From the NCBI RefSeq assembly GCF_029813115.1, contig NZ_JAPZDS010000007.1, positions 124,001-188,000 on the forward strand: a DNA stretch of 64,000 bases, written 5' to 3'. Every line of letters begins with the position of its first letter. Within the stretch, counting starts at the first letter, position 1. Shown in pieces: positions 61,589-64,000 of this stretch. This stretch comes from Aureimonas sp. SK2. GTDB lineage: Bacteria > Pseudomonadota > Alphaproteobacteria > Rhizobiales > Rhizobiaceae. The translations under genes and the position numbers were made by a program. The notes below the pieces were generated by a model. It was not told where the DNA came from. It did not search any database and worked only from the letters and a program-made list of their open reading frames with translations.

Positions 61589-62878
61589 TCAGACGATTCC
61601 GCCGCCGGATGCCTTCGCGGCCGGGCGCTCGGCCGCAACCTGAGCGCGGTAGCCGCTCGTCCGGTATGCGGCGATAGGATCGATGGCTCCGCCCGCTTCC
61701 AGACGCGCCCGCACCAGGATCGGCTCGACATCCAGCCGGAAGCCGGCCTTCAGCGTCTCGGATGCCATCAGAGCGTCGTTCTCGTCCTGATAGCCGCGCA
61801 AGGCGGCGCGATCGACCAGCAGCGCCTGTGCATAGGCGCGGCGGATCTCGCCGGCCGAGCGGATCAGGCTCTCGATCGGGTCCGTCACGTTGTGCGACTG
61901 ATCGATCATGTAGGAGGGCGCCAGCGCATCCAGCCGCGCACCCGCCTCCACCAGCTCGTTGAAGACGAGGAAGAGGCGGAACGGATCGATCGAGCCGGCG
62001 TCGAGATCGTCGTCGCCGTACTTGGAATCGTTGAAGTGGAAGCCGCCGAGCTTGCCGGCATGGATCAGCCGCGCCACGATCTGCTCGATGTTGACGTTGG
62101 GCGCATGGTGGCCGAGGTCCACGAGACAGAAGGCCTTGTCCCCGAGTTCCATGGCCGTCAGGTAGCTCGTGCCCCAGTCGGCCATGACGGTGGAGTAGAA
62201 GGCCGGCTCGTACATCTTGTGCTCGGAGAAGATGCGCCAGTCCGCCGGAAGGCGGGCGACGATCTCCTTCATCGCGCCGAGATAGCGTTCGAACGCCCGG
62301 CCGAGGTCGCTCTGGCCGGGGAAGTTGGAGCCGTCGCCGATCCAGACTGTGAGGGCCTTGGAGCCGATCGCTCGGCCGAGCTCGACCGTTTCCAAATTGT
62401 GCTCGACCGCCTGGGCGCGAACGGCCGGGTCGCCATGCGACAGCGAGCCGAACTTGTAGGACAGCGGCTGGCGCGGATCGTCCGGATGGTCCTGGAAGGT
62501 GTTGGAGTTCATGGCGTCGAAGCCGAGGCCGAGCTCCTCGCCCTTGGCGCGCAAGTCGGCGGCGGGTGCCTTGTCCCAGGGGTAGTGCAGCGAGACGGCG
62601 GGCGTTGCGCCGCCGAGATCGTTGATCACCGCGCAGTCGTCGAGCTTCTCGAAGATGCCGCGCGGCTCACCCGGCCCCGGAAAGCGCGCGAAGCGCGTGC
62701 CGCCCGTGCCGACGCCCCAGGAGGGAACTGCGACGGAAAACTCCGCCACCTGCCGCGTCACGGCGTCGATCGATACGCCCCGACGCGCCAGCTTCTCGCC
62801 AAGCGCGGCGTAGTCCGCCTCGTGCTCCCCGCGCAGCTTGTCGTTGGCCGCCGCGATGACGTCCCGGCCGATTCTCAT
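61589..62878 (-). CDS. rhaI: L-rhamnose isomerase, rhizobial RhaI type
   Basis: A 429-residue TIM-barrel isomerase of the xylose-isomerase-like superfamily that converts L-rhamnose to L-rhamnulose. Signatures are FSVAVPSWGVGTGGTRFARFPGPGEPRGIFEKLDDCAVI (residues about 46-85), LGLGFDAMNSNTFQDHPDD, KALTVWIGDGSNFPGQSDL, WRIFSEHKMYEPAFYSTVMADWGTSYL and FHFNDSKYGDDDLDAGSIDPFRLFLVFNEL, with the metal-binding His, Glu and Asp. This is the RhaI form of Rhizobium rather than E. coli RhaA. It lies 46 bp after rhaD and 10 bp before the SIS gene, one operon. Confidence 0.95.
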   Translation of the reverse strand: MRIGRDVIAAANDKLRGEHEADYAALGEKLARRGVSIDAVTRQVAEFSVAVPSWGVGTGGTRFARFPGPGEPRGIFEKLDDCAVINDLGGATPAVSLHYPWDKAPAADLRAKGEELGLGFDAMNSNTFQDHPDDPRQPLSYKFGSLSHGDPAVRAQAVEHNLETVELGRAIGSKALTVWIGDGSNFPGQSDLGRAFERYLGAMKEIVARLPADWRIFSEHKMYEPAFYSTVMADWGTSYLTAMELGDKAFCLVDLGHHAPNVNIEQIVARLIHAGKLGGFHFNDSKYGDDDLDAGSIDPFRLFLVFNELVEAGARLDALAPSYMIDQSHNVTDPIESLIRSAGEIRRAYAQALLVDRAALRGYQDENDALMASETLKAGFRLDVEPILVRARLEAGGAIDPIAAYRTSGYRAQVAAERPAAKASGGGIV

Positions 62879-62924
62879 GGCGTGCCCTCCCGGCTGCCGG
62901 ATGGATGCGCGCGAAGCGTCTCGC

Positions 62925-64000
62925 TCAGCGCGTAAAGGAAATCTGGTTGCCGGCGTCCACGTTCAGGATGTTGCCGGTGGACTTGGCCGAGAGGTCGCTC
63001 GACAGGAAGTAGACGGCTTCCGCAATGTCCTCCGGGAAAACCGAGCGCTTCAGGAGCGAGCGCTGGCGGTAGTGCTCTTCCAACTGGTCGGTCTGGAGCT
63101 TCGAGGAGGCCGCCCGCTGCTCGCGCCATTCGCCGCTCCAGATCTTCGAGCCGCGCAGCACCGCGTCGGGGTTCACCGTGTTGACCCGAATGCCCGCCTC
63201 CGCGCCTTCCAGCGCAAGGCAGCGAGCGAGATGGATCTCCGCCGCCTTGGCCGTGCAGTAGGCCGATGCCCCGGCCGAGGCGGCGAGACCGTTCTTTGAG
63301 GCGATAAAGACGATCGACCCGCCGAGCTTCTGGCGACGGAACAACCGGAAGGCCTCCCGCGACACGAGGAAATAGCCGGTCGCCAGGATGTCGATGTTGC
63401 GGTTCCAGACCTCCAGCGTCGTGTCCTCGACCGGGGACGCGGACGCGATGCCGGCATTGGAGACGAGGATGTCGAGCCCGCCGTATTCGGCCACGGCATC
63501 CATGAACCCCTTCTCGACCGCCGCCTCGTCCGTGACGTTGACGAGGACGCCGCGCACCTGGTCCGCCCCGAAGGTCTGCGAAAGCTCGGCCCTCGCCGCA
63601 TCGAGCGATCCGGTGTCGATGTCGGCGAGCACCACGCAGGCTCCTTCGCGCAGAAGCCGCTCCGCCGTCGCCCGGCCGATGCCGCCCGCCCCGCCCGTCA
63701 CGAAGGCGATGCGACCGGCCAGCGACTTGGGCTTTGGCATGCGCTGCAGCTTGGCCTCCTCCAGAAGCCAGTATTCGATGTCGAAGGCCTCCTGCTCGGG
63801 AAGGCCCTGGTAAGTATCGACGCCGGATGCCCCGCGCATCACGTTGATGGCGTTAACGTAGAACTCTGCCGCGATGCGGGCCGTGGCCTTATCCTTCGCA
63901 AAGGACAACATGCCGACTCGCGGAACGAGATAGATGACCGCATTCGGGTCGCGGACCGCCGGGCTGTTCGGATGCCGGCAGCGCTCGTAATAGGCGCGGT
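62925..64000 (-). CDS. rhaD: Bifunctional rhamnulose-1-phosphate aldolase / short-chain dehydrogenase (5' end cut)
   Basis: The reading frame is open from base 64000 to the stop at 62925, so the N-terminal aldolase half lies outside the window. The visible part begins RAYYERCRHPNSPAVRDPNAVIYLVP, the end of a class II aldolase domain, then a linker, then a full SDR domain (VTGGAGGIGRATAERL, NAGIAS, YCTAK with Tyr and Lys, VDAGN). This fusion splits rhamnulose 1-phosphate to DHAP and L-lactaldehyde and oxidises the latter, as in rhizobial RhaD. It starts a rhaD-rhaI-SIS run. A candidate internal ATG at 63911 would be wrong as a start, since the upstream frame is conserved. Confidence 0.92.
   Translation of the reverse strand, partial: RAYYERCRHPNSPAVRDPNAVIYLVPRVGMLSFAKDKATARIAAEFYVNAINVMRGASGVDTYQGLPEQEAFDIEYWLLEEAKLQRMPKPKSLAGRIAFVTGGAGGIGRATAERLLREGACVVLADIDTGSLDAARAELSQTFGADQVRGVLVNVTDEAAVEKGFMDAVAEYGGLDILVSNAGIASASPVEDTTLEVWNRNIDILATGYFLVSREAFRLFRRQKLGGSIVFIASKNGLAASAGASAYCTAKAAEIHLARCLALEGAEAGIRVNTVNPDAVLRGSKIWSGEWREQRAASSKLQTDQLEEHYRQRSLLKRSVFPEDIAEAVYFLSSDLSAKSTGNILNVDAGNQISFTR

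Noticed and set aside
1-64000. CRISPR arrays, prophage, insertion sequences or tRNA genes
   Set aside because: No repeat-spacer array, integrase, transposase or tRNA-like fold was seen in the intergenic regions.

Overview
This is a GC-rich, gene-dense bacterial chromosome segment with about 55 protein genes and no rRNA, tRNA, CRISPR array or transposase that I could see. The gene content points to an alphaproteobacterium of the Hyphomicrobiales (Rhizobiales): a ChvE-GguA-GguB sugar transporter with GguC, a rhizobial-type RhaI next to a fused RhaD aldolase/dehydrogenase, a SahR-like ArsR/methyltransferase regulator beside metF, a HWE histidine kinase paired with a FAT GUY-type single-domain response regulator, EcfG-type promoters (GGAAC-N17-GTT), and DUF6101, DUF2293 and DUF4112 proteins. 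I cannot name the genus.

Positions 1-23200 are mostly housekeeping: a large acyl-CoA dehydrogenase cut by the window start, purD, ubiA, a FAD-linked oxidase with the Sua5/TsaC t6A enzyme, a GH25 muramidase, glyS, a YpfJ-type zinc peptidase, an ornithine/lysine decarboxylase, metF-sahR diverging from trmO, a MOSC protein, DedA, a HWE kinase with its response regulator, and ettA. Positions 23200-35000 hold a Dabb protein, RNase T2, a lipase-like hydrolase, an unexplained membrane/ClpP-fold gene pair, a GntR regulator, the thiOSGE operon behind a TPP riboswitch, a CPA2 antiporter, and an orphan choline-binding protein.

Positions 35000-56100 are dominated by sugar use. Seven minus-strand genes (gguC, sugar 1-dehydrogenase, galM, IlvD/Edd dehydratase, SMP-30 lactonase, dgoK, dgoA) encode a complete oxidative (De Ley-Doudoroff) route from galactose to pyruvate and glyceraldehyde 3-phosphate, with L-arabinose as a likely second substrate. 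They are followed by chvE-gguA-gguB for uptake. A partial non-phosphorylating L-fucose pathway (fucD diverging from an IclR regulator, an SDR and fucU) leads into a second complete sugar ABC transporter. A MATE exporter lies between the two blocks.

Positions 56100-64000 hold a valine/isobutyrate degradation operon (acyl-CoA dehydrogenase, mmsB, acyl-CoA synthetase), two divergent small stress-type genes that both carry EcfG-like promoters, and the end of a rhamnose operon (rhaD, rhaI, and a SIS-domain sugar-phosphate isomerase not expected there).

The most unusual items are a 165-bp imperfect palindrome with TAA flanks upstream of ettA, a TPP riboswitch starting about 4 nt after the stop codon of the antiporter gene, a near-perfect operator between sahR and trmO, and the SIS gene in the rhamnose operon.
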